A stretch of 64,000 bases of DNA from Helicobacter sp. MIT 05-5293 (GCF_000765665.2 NZ_JROZ02000004.1:62001-126000), one strand, 5' to 3'. Shown: positions 36,024 to 44,189, counted from the stretch's first letter. The notes: generated by a model not told the origin, from the sequence alone. Numbers and translations: made by a program.

Positions 36024-37704
36024 TTTTAGCCCCTTTTGCCCTCTCACTAGCTTGTAAAAAGAATGGCAGGGTAAAGCCCTTATTCCAGCTGTGTTTTAGC
36101 TCACTCACGCTTCTACTTTGGCAAATGCTTTGCGTCATTTTTTGCTTCATTACATCGTGTTGGTGCTTTTTATTTTGCAAGTTATGGAGTATCTCCACTT
36201 CGCTTGTCGATAAAATCACATTAACTATCACTTCGCTCTTTTGCCCAAAACGATACATACGCCTTATGGCTTGATAGTAGCTCTCATAGGAGTAGTTTAA
36301 TCCCAAAAATGTCATATGATGCGCATTTTGAAAATTCAGTCCAAACCCTGCTATACTTGCTTTTGTGATAAGAATAGGAATCTCACCATTGCTAAAAGCG
36401 ATAAGGTTTTTTGCCTTATATTCTGCACTATCACTCCCCCTTATCTCTACGATACCATTAAACTCACCACTTAACGCCTTTTTGAGCATATCAGCCTCAA
36501 GGTTGGTATCCACCCATATAAGATGAGGTGTGCTACCCTCCTGCCTTAAAATCTCGTTAAGTTTTTCTATCCTAGCAGCCAAAGAGGCTTTTTTGTTTTT
36601 AGCCAAAGTCGTGGCATTTGAACTAGGCAAGGCAAATAATGCCCCCTCTACATTATATAAGGCATTATCAAAATCCACATGATGGATTATTTCTCTCAAA
36701 GGCGGTAGCACAAACGCACTTGCGTCATAGCCTAAATCTGAAGGGGAGGATATACACTCCGCCCAGCTTGCCACCCACTGCCAAAAGCTCTCCTCTGCGT
36801 GTTTTTTGAGTCGATAGCCTCCCGCATTCATGCTATCATTAATGAAAAATCGCATTATCATCTCAAAGCTTGGCATCACCCCTAAAAACTCACTATGATT
36901 ACCAAGCTCTAAGTAATCATTTGGACTAGGCGTAGCCGAACAAGCAAGTTTATAAGGGGTATTTTTAAACTTCTCACACAAAGCTCTCTTTGTAGCCCCC
37001 GTAAAGCTTTTTAAAATACTGCTCTCATCAAGCACAATGCCGCCTATATCCTCGCAACCTTGCAGATTCTCTAACTGCTCATAGTTGGTGATATTAAGCC
37101 CATTGATAATCTTGTCATCCTCTACCCTATGGAGTTTAAAGCCAAATCTCTCCGCTTCTTTAAGCATTTGAAACACCACTGCCAAAGGTGCAAGGAGTAG
37201 CACGGGCTTATTTGTGTGCAAATGCACACAATGCGCAAAATTCATTTGCGTGATGCTCTTACCTAGCCCCGTATCCATAAAAAGTGCGTATCGCCCTTTT
37301 TCACACGCCCTTTTGACAATCTCTCTTTGATAGTCAAAAAGATGCCTATTTAGCCACTCTTCCTTAGCCTCAAATCCCACTCTCAAGCTTAATTGCCTTT
37401 TATTTTTGACAAAATCAAAATAATCTTCATTCATCATAATCTCCTTTATCTTTACCATTGCACTTTTATAAATACTCATCACTTCAGGACGCGAGATTCC
37501 AAGCCTTAGGGCGATTTCATTAAAACTCAAGCCCACGCTATCTTTTCTCTCTAACCAATCGCTAGGCGATAAAAACCCCTCTCCCTTGCGTAGCACATAC
37601 CCCGCATACCCTTTCCTATCTCGCGGATTCATATCCTCAAAAAAGACGATTTCTTGCGGATAATGCTTTTTAAGTGCAGCGAGTATTTTCTTTGCCTCTT
37701 TCAT
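36010..37704 (-). CDS. SNF2-family helicase with N-terminal HTH
   Basis: This 564-residue protein starts with about 95 residues containing an HTH of sigma-4 type (LSFNEIALRLGISRPEVMSI). Superfamily 2 helicase motifs follow: I in MDTGLGKSITQM, II as LDESS, III in ACSATPSPNDYLELG, V in ASIAGFGLNFQNA and VI in QAIRRMYRFGQK. It should be an ATP-driven DNA translocase. It is encoded directly before a beta-class methyltransferase, a recurrent prophage pair thought to serve replication or modification. Confidence 0.88.
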   Translation of the reverse strand: MKEAKKILAALKKHYPQEIVFFEDMNPRDRKGYAGYVLRKGEGFLSPSDWLERKDSVGLSFNEIALRLGISRPEVMSIYKSAMVKIKEIMMNEDYFDFVKNKRQLSLRVGFEAKEEWLNRHLFDYQREIVKRACEKGRYALFMDTGLGKSITQMNFAHCVHLHTNKPVLLLAPLAVVFQMLKEAERFGFKLHRVEDDKIINGLNITNYEQLENLQGCEDIGGIVLDESSILKSFTGATKRALCEKFKNTPYKLACSATPSPNDYLELGNHSEFLGVMPSFEMIMRFFINDSMNAGGYRLKKHAEESFWQWVASWAECISSPSDLGYDASAFVLPPLREIIHHVDFDNALYNVEGALFALPSSNATTLAKNKKASLAARIEKLNEILRQEGSTPHLIWVDTNLEADMLKKALSGEFNGIVEIRGSDSAEYKAKNLIAFSNGEIPILITKASIAGFGLNFQNAHHMTFLGLNYSYESYYQAIRRMYRFGQKSEVIVNVILSTSEVEILHNLQNKKHQHDVMKQKMTQSICQSRSVSELKHSWNKGFTLPFFLQASERAKGAKNEAL

Positions 37705-37714
37705 TGGCTCACCT

Positions 37715-37957
37715 TTAAAACTTGAGTTGATTATGCACCATAAAGTCCGCCAAATCCTGCGCCATCACCACTCTTTTACCCTTTAGTTGTGTGTAGCTTG
37801 GCAAATCTTTTGCCCCTTGAGTGAATTTATTGCGTATCGTGGTTTCACTTAGCCCAAATATCTCACCGATGTCCTTTTCACTAAGCACCGCTCCATAGCG
37901 TGTAACAATACTTTGCGTGAGGGCTATCACAAGGCTTTGATGAAAGTTAAGACTCAT
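37715..37957 (-). CDS. Small HTH protein, PrtN/excisionase-like
   Basis: This 80-residue protein has an HTH region (YGAVLSEKDIGEIFGLSETT) and a wing-like end (KGKRVVMAQDLADFMV). The pattern recalls pyocin activator PrtN or AlpA/excisionase-type regulators that read a helix-turn-helix as a small DNA-binding unit. It overlaps the preceding gene by 11 bases. It may regulate the early operon or excision. Confidence 0.6.
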   Translation of the reverse strand: MSLNFHQSLVIALTQSIVTRYGAVLSEKDIGEIFGLSETTIRNKFTQGAKDLPSYTQLKGKRVVMAQDLADFMVHNQLKF

Positions 37958-38312
37958 TTTGCCCCTCCCCGCTCTTTTGTGCCTCTAATTCCTTATCAAT
38001 GTCCTTATCTTTCACCCCAAAGAAATCTTGCATTGCGCTAGTGTGGTTTTTATAGCACTGATAGTCATTCAAAGCCCTTTTAAAAATCAGCAGTTCATTC
38101 ACAAGCCTCCGCCCACTATCCATAAGCTCATTAAATCGCTGCATATCCTCTTTTGCACTTAACACTTCCTCTTCATTTTTAGCATAGAGTTCTAAGGTAT
38201 CAAGGAATCGCCACTCATCGCTAAAATTCTTAGATATGCCCTCAATGCTGCAAATCATCTGACAAATCTTCTTATCCAAGCTATACAAGCCTACTAAGTT
38301 TTTATAAGTCAT
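37947..38312 (-). CDS. Hypothetical early phage protein
   Basis: This 121-residue, mostly helical, acidic protein has no recognised family. It ends in a low-complexity tail (KSGEGQNES). It is coupled by overlap to the HTH gene that follows and sits 12 bases after the antirepressor gene. No membrane segment or signal peptide is visible. Confidence 0.6.
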   Translation of the reverse strand: MTYKNLVGLYSLDKKICQMICSIEGISKNFSDEWRFLDTLELYAKNEEEVLSAKEDMQRFNELMDSGRRLVNELLIFKRALNDYQCYKNHTSAMQDFFGVKDKDIDKELEAQKSGEGQNES

Positions 38313-38323
38313 TCCATGCCTCC

Positions 38324-39205
38324 TTAGTTAATCAAATCATCATTACTCAAATCCCGCACAAAACCTAAAGCTTCCTCAAACTTGAGGCTAGGTATCTCGC
38401 TGTATCGAGGGACATAAAACTTGCTTTTAAGCCTCTTATAAATTGCCCGATAATACGCAGAGATGACCCTTTGGGTAATATTTCGCCCAGCTGTGAGCTC
38501 TTTGACCTTGAGCTTTACCTCATCACTTATTGCACGCTCTTGCCACGCCTCCAGTCGCTTGGTAGATTCTAAGACTTGCACCTTCTTTGCGATAACTTCA
38601 ACATTCCTTTGTGTCGCCTCTAAGGCTTCAATCTGCCCTTTGGCTATCTCAAGCAGTGAGCGCATATCATTATTGGGGAGCATTGCTTGAGCTCTTTGCT
38701 CATAGTCGATGAAATACTGCCTGACCCTCCGCCCGATGTCGTTTTTCTCTAGCATCGCAATGTGTTTGGCTATCTCTAGGCTGATGATGTATTCTTTTTT
38801 ATTATGTGGGGGATTTTGCCCCTCCTCATAGACTTTATGCGCCTCACTCTGTCCCTCTTGCTTAAACTCATAGAGATGCGCCAAACTCTCAAAAAGCCTT
38901 AGTTCTCCACTTGAATGGCTTTGTGTGCTTTGTGTTTTACGCCGCGCTCCATTTTTTTGTGGAGCGATTCTTTGCACACTTACGCCCTTTTCCTGATGCA
39001 CTGCCTTCACGACATTATGTGCGATAAATGTAGGCAGCAGGAGATAATCCACCCCCTCTTTTGCCCCGCACACCTCTAAACGCTTCTTTATCCAAGTGCT
39101 AAAGTCCTGCTTTGAGCATAGCTTATCGTGTAGCTCCCTTGCACTCACTGCATTGACTTGCACCCCTTTAAGCCTTACAGCCTCAATATGAAAAAGCTCA
39201 TTCAT
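38324..39205 (-). CDS. AntA/AntB-type antirepressor with ORF6C C terminus
   Basis: This 293-residue protein has an N-terminal AntA domain (VSARELHDKLCSKQDFSTWI … KKEYIISLEIAKHIAMLEK, RRVRQYFIDYE), interrupted by a low-complexity stretch at about residues 65-130. A coiled linker follows, then an ORF6C-like C terminus (ELTAGRNITQRVISAYYRAI). Antirepressors of this kind inactivate phage repressors; with two S24 repressors in this prophage it has two possible targets. It is an early leftward gene. Confidence 0.82.
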   Translation of the reverse strand: MNELFHIEAVRLKGVQVNAVSARELHDKLCSKQDFSTWIKKRLEVCGAKEGVDYLLLPTFIAHNVVKAVHQEKGVSVQRIAPQKNGARRKTQSTQSHSSGELRLFESLAHLYEFKQEGQSEAHKVYEEGQNPPHNKKEYIISLEIAKHIAMLEKNDIGRRVRQYFIDYEQRAQAMLPNNDMRSLLEIAKGQIEALEATQRNVEVIAKKVQVLESTKRLEAWQERAISDEVKLKVKELTAGRNITQRVISAYYRAIYKRLKSKFYVPRYSEIPSLKFEEALGFVRDLSNDDLIN

Positions 39206-39208
39206 TTC

Positions 39209-39454
39209 TCACTCCTTTACTTCATTATGAGATGATTGACTTTGCACCTCATCTGTGTAGGTCAAATACCCTCCAGCAATAAGCCTATTAACTGCCTCCC
39301 TTACAGAATCAGAGCGAAAACCAAAGGTCGTCTTTTTATAAATGATATGCTCTAATGTCGGGTGTTTGATATTAAAAGCCTTTGCCATTGCGCTCACATT
39401 CCCAAAATCTTGAGAGATTTTTTTCATATTTGCCCTAAATACTAAGCCTTTCAT
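39209..39454 (-). CDS. Hypothetical small early protein
   Basis: This is an 81-residue protein of unknown function with a possible HTH-like segment (GNVSAMAKAFNIKHPTLEHI). The start ATG 39454 shares a base with the preceding gene's TAA (TAATG); a longer frame to 39475 is less likely. It probably belongs to the transcriptional control part of the early operon. Confidence 0.62.
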   Translation of the reverse strand: MKGLVFRANMKKISQDFGNVSAMAKAFNIKHPTLEHIIYKKTTFGFRSDSVREAVNRLIAGGYLTYTDEVQSQSSHNEVKE

Positions 39455-39654
39455 TACTCTACCTCCACATAACACATTACAACCTGCAAGAGATGGTCAT
39501 AATCACCACTCATTGCTTCACTCTTAAACTGCTCTATCTCTTTTGCCTCTACCTTTGCCTTTTTCATTGCATGAACCACTCTGCCCATAATGGCAAAGGC
39601 ATTGCCGTCCTCGCCAACTAATCTAACTTTAATATGAGGATATTTAGCACTCAT
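39454..39654 (-). CDS. Conserved small phage/mobile-element protein
   Basis: This 66-residue protein has the pattern PHIKVRLVGEDGNAFAIMGR at the start and SGDYDHLLQVVMCYVEVE at the end. It is a widely distributed small protein of prophages and conjugative elements in many phyla. Its biochemical role is not known. It overlaps both neighbours (ATGA upstream, TAATG downstream), so its translation is coupled. Confidence 0.75.
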   Translation of the reverse strand: MSAKYPHIKVRLVGEDGNAFAIMGRVVHAMKKAKVEAKEIEQFKSEAMSGDYDHLLQVVMCYVEVE

Positions 39655-39914
39655 TGCTCACCTCTCCATTTTGCTAAAAGCCTTTGGCGTTTATCCACAC
39701 GATAGGTTTCAAACGCTTCCGCATAGCTCATCACCTCGCGTGCAATCGCTCCATAAGCCCTGATATTTGCCACGACAGCAAAGCAATAGTCTAAATGACC
39801 CTCTTTATCCCTTTTTGCGACTTGATGTCTTTGTGAAAACAACTTTGGCAGTATTGCTCGATACTCCATTTCACGCTCTTTGTAGTATCTTTGATATTGC
39901 TTATTGTGTTTCAT
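39651..39914 (-). CDS. Hypothetical basic protein, first gene of the early operon
   Basis: This 87-residue, strongly basic protein (HNKQYQRYYKEREMEYRAIL) belongs to no recognised family. It is the first gene of the leftward early operon, with AAGGAG before its ATG and a TATAAT -10 box about 32 bases upstream. Its composition suggests nucleic-acid binding. Confidence 0.62.
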   Translation of the reverse strand: MKHNKQYQRYYKEREMEYRAILPKLFSQRHQVAKRDKEGHLDYCFAVVANIRAYGAIAREVMSYAEAFETYRVDKRQRLLAKWRGEQ

Positions 39915-39945
39915 TTCCTACTCCTTATATAAATTTATTACAAAC

Positions 39946-39951
39946 ATTATA
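39946..39951 (-). promoter_or_regulatory. -10 box of the leftward early promoter
   Basis: The minus-strand TATAAT ends 32 bases before the ATG of the first early gene. It lies in the 174-base divergent region facing the second repressor. TTACAAA occurs at about 39938 and 39988 and could be part of repressor operators. Confidence 0.5.
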
Positions 39952-40060
39952 TAGTTAAATTGAAATATTGTCAATATGAAATTATATAAATTACAAAAGT
40001 GTTACTATGTAATGAGGTATATTTAGAATATGTTATGTATAAACTATGCTTTTATTATGG

Positions 40061-40066
40061 TATAAT
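40061..40066 (+). promoter_or_regulatory. -10 box of the second repressor gene
   Basis: TATAAT ends 22 bases before ATG 40089, with AAGAAGG as ribosome site between. It faces the early leftward promoter across an AT-rich control region, as in classical phage immunity switches. Confidence 0.5.
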
Positions 40067-40088
40067 CACAAAAAGAAGGTATAAGCAT

Positions 40089-40706
40089 ATGGAGACAAAA
40101 GACTTTAAGGCACTCACTGAAGAGATGAAGGCGTTTTTTGATGTGAGCAGTATTGAAAAGGTAGCAGAAAAGCTAGGCAAATCAAGAGCAACAGGCACAA
40201 CCTGGAGAGGTAGAAAAATGATACCTAGTGATGTTTTATTGCAATACAACCTCCTTAAAGCCCAAGCAGGAGAAGAGCCAAGCTTTCAAAAATCAAAAGC
40301 TAAAAATCCAGCTATCACTTATTATCCAAATATCAAAGCCTCCGCAGGGTATGGAGCGATGAATGAAAACGAGGAATACATAGAGATTGATAGCAATATC
40401 CTAGATGTTATCAATCTCCCTAAAAAGCTTGATATGATACAGATTCAAGGAGATTCTATGCACCCCTACCTTCATAATGGCGATTTTGCACTCATAGAAC
40501 GAAACAAAGAGGCAAAAAATGGTGATATAGTCATCGCCAACTATCAAGGCGACCTCTATGTCAAACAGATTCAAAAAAACCCGCAAAATAAGAGTATATC
40601 ACTTATCTCATCAAACAAAGACTACCCAAGCTTTGAAGTCAAAGAGGAAGATTTAGAATCCCTTATGATAGTAGGGATTCTTAAAGGTGCAATTAGAGCG
40701 TATTAA
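40089..40706 (+). CDS. CI-like S24 repressor, second copy
   Basis: This 205-residue repressor has an N-terminal CI-type HTH (IEKVAEKLGKSRATGTTWRG). The C-terminal S24 domain carries cleavage site ASAGYG, nucleophile QGDSMHPYLHNGD and lysine in GDLYVKQIQ. ATG 40089 follows AAGAAGG; the in-frame extension to 39999 runs through the promoter. Divergent to the early operon, it is the more likely master repressor. Sequence similarity to the first repressor is limited to the S24 core. Confidence 0.9.
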   Translation: METKDFKALTEEMKAFFDVSSIEKVAEKLGKSRATGTTWRGRKMIPSDVLLQYNLLKAQAGEEPSFQKSKAKNPAITYYPNIKASAGYGAMNENEEYIEIDSNILDVINLPKKLDMIQIQGDSMHPYLHNGDFALIERNKEAKNGDIVIANYQGDLYVKQIQKNPQNKSISLISSNKDYPSFEVKEEDLESLMIVGILKGAIRAY

Positions 40707-40720
40707 TAGGGAGGGTGATT

Positions 40721-41323
40721 ATGAAAAAAGTTACATTGTTGCTGATAGGATTGTTATTTTGGGGTTGTGATAGTCAATACACCCAAGAAACAACATTAAA
40801 GACTTTAAAATCTCACGCATTTCAGGCATTTTATGGAATGCCAAGATATGATTCAAACAATGATTTTGATAAAAAAATTAATGAAATTGTAGAAGTCATA
40901 ATGAAAGAACATAACATACCCCAAGATTTAAAGCAAAATTTCACAAACTGCATTCATTACACACTTTGGAATAAATCAGATGAAGTTACACTTGATATTC
41001 CGATTAAATCTTGCGTCGGTGATTATAACAATAATATTTTGCAAAACACTACTTATTTTAATCCAAGCTTTGTAATGGGCAATTTTAGTAGCTGGGACGG
41101 AAGCAATGCTATTGTCGAAAGATTTATCAAAAGTAATATGAATGACGAGCAAAGTTATAAGCACATCAAAACAACCTATGCTATTCGTGGAATCGAGAAT
41201 CCGCAAAATATATCAATTATCACCAATTTCAGTGGAAAAAATGCTTTTGGTGGTGTTGTCAAACAAACCGCTCATCTTAAACTCGGCAGTAAAGGTGAGA
41301 TTTTAGAAGCAGAGGGATATTAA
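40721..41323 (+). CDS. Lipoprotein encoded next to the repressor
   Basis: This 200-residue protein has a lipoprotein signal (KKVTLLLIGLLFWGC, lipobox ending at Cys). The mature domain has two further cysteines (NFTNCIHY and IKSCVGDY) that could form a disulfide, and GGVVKQTAHLKLGSKGEI near the end. It is transcribed with the second repressor, so it is likely expressed in the lysogen. Lysogenic lipoproteins often alter the host surface or exclude other phages; that role is inference. Confidence 0.7.
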   Translation: MKKVTLLLIGLLFWGCDSQYTQETTLKTLKSHAFQAFYGMPRYDSNNDFDKKINEIVEVIMKEHNIPQDLKQNFTNCIHYTLWNKSDEVTLDIPIKSCVGDYNNNILQNTTYFNPSFVMGNFSSWDGSNAIVERFIKSNMNDEQSYKHIKTTYAIRGIENPQNISIITNFSGKNAFGGVVKQTAHLKLGSKGEILEAEGY

Positions 41324-41743
41324 TCAAGATGTGAGAATAGTAATGAGGTTGCTAAAATATTCTTTCAGACTAAGCTCTAAGTTATATACAGAATCGATAG
41401 TCTCTGTAAAAGAGCCTATCAAATCTTCATCATTTAAACTACCCTCATTATAATGATTAACTTTAAGTGCAAAATTTGACAAAACCTCCTCTTTCTTTTT
41501 TATCTTTATAAGTCTCAAATGCTTTAAGGCATTAACATAAGCATCAGGAATAATCATATTGGAAGTTTTATCTTGTCTATTTTTCACACTCTTTTTAAAA
41601 ACATATTTCAAGACTTTTATACATTCTTTTTTATCAGCATCAACCATTGCTCTTTTGTCTTTAAATATAAGATAGCATAAATTTACAATACCTAGAATGA
41701 GTGCTATCAATGAAATAATAAAAGTCATTGTAGACTCTGACAT
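41324..41743 (-). CDS. Membrane-anchored protein of the STAS/GHKL module
   Basis: This protein of about 139 residues has an N-terminal membrane helix (FIISLIALILGIVNLCYLIF) and a basic, then helical, cytosolic domain. No family is recognised. ATG 41743 (MSESTMTF) is chosen; a TTG six codons earlier would overlap the STAS-like gene by 14 bases. It is the last gene of a three-gene leftward unit and could be the membrane effector or anchor of the module. Confidence 0.62.
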   Translation of the reverse strand: MSESTMTFIISLIALILGIVNLCYLIFKDKRAMVDADKKECIKVLKYVFKKSVKNRQDKTSNMIIPDAYVNALKHLRLIKIKKKEEVLSNFALKVNHYNEGSLNDEDLIGSFTETIDSVYNLELSLKEYFSNLITILTS

Positions 41744-41747
41744 TTCA

Positions 41748-42071
41748 TTACAAACTTGCAAAATCTTTAAACTTCCGCTCTAAGTTTGGATTTGTTTTGC
41801 TAAAGAGTCTTACTCTTTTGCTTAAGTTTTCAAACCCTCCCATTTCCTTGCTCAATGGAGCAAACGCTTCGGATAAAAAAGATGGCGTAAATGAAGTTTT
41901 TATATTGCTTCCATCAATCTCTATAAAATCGTATTTTTCTAATAAACCTCGCAAGACATCTTCTCTAAAAGCCTCACCCGAAAACTTGCCTAAACTTTTG
42001 TATCTAGGACCCGGTGTCTCACTAAATTCTTTAGCAAAATCATATACTAGTGGCTCTTTTTCTTGTTTCAT
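41748..42071 (-). CDS. STAS-like (DUF4325) protein
   Basis: This 107-residue protein shows the DUF4325 pattern: FSGEAFREDVLRGLLEKYDF, then IEIDGSN and SFTPSFLSEAFAPLS. The fold is related to anti-sigma-antagonist STAS domains, but the family's role is unknown. It is regularly found beside GHKL ATPases, and here it starts by a four-base overlap (ATGA) with such a gene. Confidence 0.75.
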   Translation of the reverse strand: MKQEKEPLVYDFAKEFSETPGPRYKSLGKFSGEAFREDVLRGLLEKYDFIEIDGSNIKTSFTPSFLSEAFAPLSKEMGGFENLSKRVRLFSKTNPNLERKFKDFASL

Positions 42072-43121
42072 TTATTACCTCCAATAGTCCATCTTATCAA
42101 AGTTCCTTTAATAGGCTTAGAAATTCGAGCAGTTTTGCCATTATAGCTAGAATAAAATAAATTTTCCGTAATAACTTGCAAATTTGCTTTTCTTGTAGTT
42201 GATATTTCCTTAATAAATTGTTTAAAAGAGATCATCCCACTCCCTCTCTTGATTTTGCTTTTATCTCTCTTATATTTTGACAAATCTGTTGTGCATAGTT
42301 TTTCAAGTGTCCTATCCTTTCCAAATTTGATGATATATCGTCTAATAAGTTTGCCAAGATGGGTGTTTTTACTTTCTAATGATTTAAAAATCCCCATACC
42401 AATATCATAAAATATAAATTCTAGCTCATCTTTTTGCTTATCGTATGAGCCTAAAAACCATATTTGTTTATTTGTATTATCTTCGCTATAAGCATGTTCA
42501 AAAGAATTTGCACATGCCTCAAAAACAGCATCAAACAATCTATCTTTATGTTGAGAATCAATGCCATGCGCTTGCGTAAAAAAATTTATTATTTCTTGGT
42601 GAAATCCATTATCTGGTATTTGAGCACCACTTAATGCCTTGATTCTAAGAAAGTCAATATCTTTTTCATATCGTGGAGGATTAACACATAGTGCGTCCCA
42701 AAATCCAATGACAGCAAGTCGTTCGTCAATATCCTTAAAAGGTGCTAGTTTCTTATTTCTGTATAATTTATTAGAATTAAATATATTATTAATATTGGCA
42801 GTCAATAATAAAATGCTAGTATTATCTATCCTTTCTAATTCTCTTAAATCTATTGATATTTTGTTTCCCTGTTCCAAACAACTCTGGCATTCTGTCATAA
42901 ACTTATCACAATCTTTTATATCATCAGGGAAGATTATGGTATTTGGAAGTTTTATCTTATAAGGTTGTTTTTTGGCATAAGGATTTCCTGACTCATTAAT
43001 TTTGTGTATCTTTTTTATTAGGCTTTTTATGTTTTCTTTTGAAATTATTTCTTACTCTATCTCGTTGCCTAATATTATAAGCTTTTGAAGTCCAAGATGA
43101 TTTTTTAACTCTTACTCTCAT
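42068..43121 (-). CDS. GHKL (HATPase) protein with STAS-like N terminus, one-base frame disruption
   Basis: The frame from ATG 42898 (276 residues) carries GHKL ATPase motifs: N box FDAVFEACANSFEHAY, G1 FYDIGMGIFKS and RGSGMISF. In front of them is a STAS-like strand pattern (ISIDLRELERIDNTSILLL). That domain clearly begins upstream of 42898, where the frame is open but has no start codon. A second frame starts at ATG 43121 (WTSKAYNIRQRDRV, basic). It would join at the A6 run 43011-43016 if one A were missing, giving about 350 residues. The gene is therefore either frameshifted, slippage-switched, or started unusually. GHKL/STAS pairs resemble anti-sigma switch logic. Confidence 0.65.
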
Positions 43122-43147
43122 ATGATTAATTATCTACAAATACTCTT

Positions 43148-43283
43148 AATTTCCGATTAAAACGCACGATACCCTCCCCCTATTTTCACACCCAAATCCA
43201 CACATAAATTTCCGATTAAACACAACGATACAAAATCCACTTTTCCGACAAAAATGCCCCTTTGTATTTGCCTCTCTTTCCGA
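43148..43283. repeat. Four copies of TTTCCGAYWAAA-type repeat
   Basis: TTTCCGA starts at 43150, 43209, 43242 and 43277, followed by TTAAA, TTAAA, CAAAA and CAAAT. The first two sit in a 25-base imperfect direct repeat (43148-43172 and 43207-43231, 21 of 25 identical). They lie just upstream of the STAS/GHKL operon, so they could be regulator binding sites for it. Confidence 0.6.
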
Positions 43284-43938
43284 CAAATCAGCCCTAATGC
43301 CAAAAGCCACACAAACGCAAACAAGGGCTTCACTCACCATACACTTACCCAAAATCAAAAGGACATCTTAAGATGTAAGGTTTTGCACTCCCCCTCTCTT
43401 AATTGCAGATTCTATCCCCTCACTCTCCTTATAGAATCTCATAAGACTTAAGGCAATATTTAGTTTGACAAATTCGTTACAATTTACTTATTTTACAGAA
43501 TCTCATCACAAATCCTCTAAGCATATATCAACTCTCATCTCATTGCATCTCACTCATTTTATAAAATCTCCCAAAGCATACATCATTTTCAAACCTTTAA
43601 AAGATTTTAACCCTTCATCTCTACTCCATCTTGGAAAACTTTTTAAAGATTCTAATATTGTCTTTTTATTTAAGTGGGTCCTTACTTAGCAAACCCTCCC
43701 CTGCGGTTGCCAAGCGCGGGATTTGGGGATTTTTGAGGAAAAAATAGCGATTTCATATTCATATAGAATCTATAATTTTAATCTCAAATGATAGTTTTCA
43801 AAAACTGCATATAGGTATTTTACAAGGGTTTTTAAGTCAAAGAAGTATGCAAAATACCAAAAAAACATTCAAAGCTTAAAAAAGCTAAGATTCTATATGA
43901 ACTCGAAGCCTAAAACATTTCATATAAGGGGTTTTGGT
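43284..43938. other. Non-coding stretch between lysogeny module and late genes
   Basis: No convincing gene is seen; short frames here have poor composition. It contains a hairpin (CCTGCG at 43700-43705 with CGCGGG at 43715-43720) and a perfect 14-base inverted pair, TTCATATAGAATCT at 43758-43771 and its complement at 43888-43901. The start of the late transcript should lie here. The conserved late box found before other late genes is not clearly present. Confidence 0.55.
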
Positions 43939-44004
43939 ATGTTAGATTCTCTAAAAATAGCAAGGAAAAAGAATAATCCGCTATTGTGCCTAAAGGATTT
44001 ATGA
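43939..44004 (+). CDS. 21-residue peptide coupled to the first late gene
   Basis: ATG 43939 follows AAGGGG with 7 bases between. The frame encodes MLDSLKIARKKNNPLLCLKD and one further Leu, then ends in TGA overlapping the next ATG (TTATGATG). The next gene begins with a similar MLDSAKLA. This could be a leader peptide or a short coupled gene. It is too short for more to be said. Confidence 0.45.
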   Translation: MLDSLKIARKKNNPLLCLKDL

Positions 44005-44189
44005 TGTTAGATTCTGCAAAATTAGCAAATGAAGTGATGAGTAAAATGCAGCAAAAAGGTTTCAAAAAAAGTAAAGAGAATGAAGATTTTATCATTAGCT
44101 TGAGTGAGGCTTTCATAGAGCATTTGAGACAAAATGCAGTGGTAGAAACTAAGGGCAATGCAGCAGCTCAAATAGGAAGTATCAAATGA
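44001..44189 (+). CDS. Hypothetical small late protein
   Basis: This protein of about 62 residues is helical and charged (SEAFIEHLRQNAVVETKG), with no recognised family. The start ATG 44001 or 44004 follows AAAGG. It is the first sizeable gene of the rightward late operon, 34 bases before the spike gene. P2-like phages often carry a small conserved protein of this kind before the baseplate genes. Confidence 0.65.
   Translation: MMLDSAKLANEVMSKMQQKGFKKSKENEDFIISLSEAFIEHLRQNAVVETKGNAAAQIGSIK

Noticed and set aside
43146-43358. 70-residue leftward frame with many Cys and Gly
   Set aside because: It spans the TTTCCGA repeat cluster; its residues come largely from the repeats, and it has no ribosome site. 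It is kept as non-coding.
43465-43689. 74-residue rightward frame in the gap before the late genes
   Set aside because: It is rich in His/Ser/Phe with no ribosome site or family pattern, and is more likely chance in AT-rich DNA.
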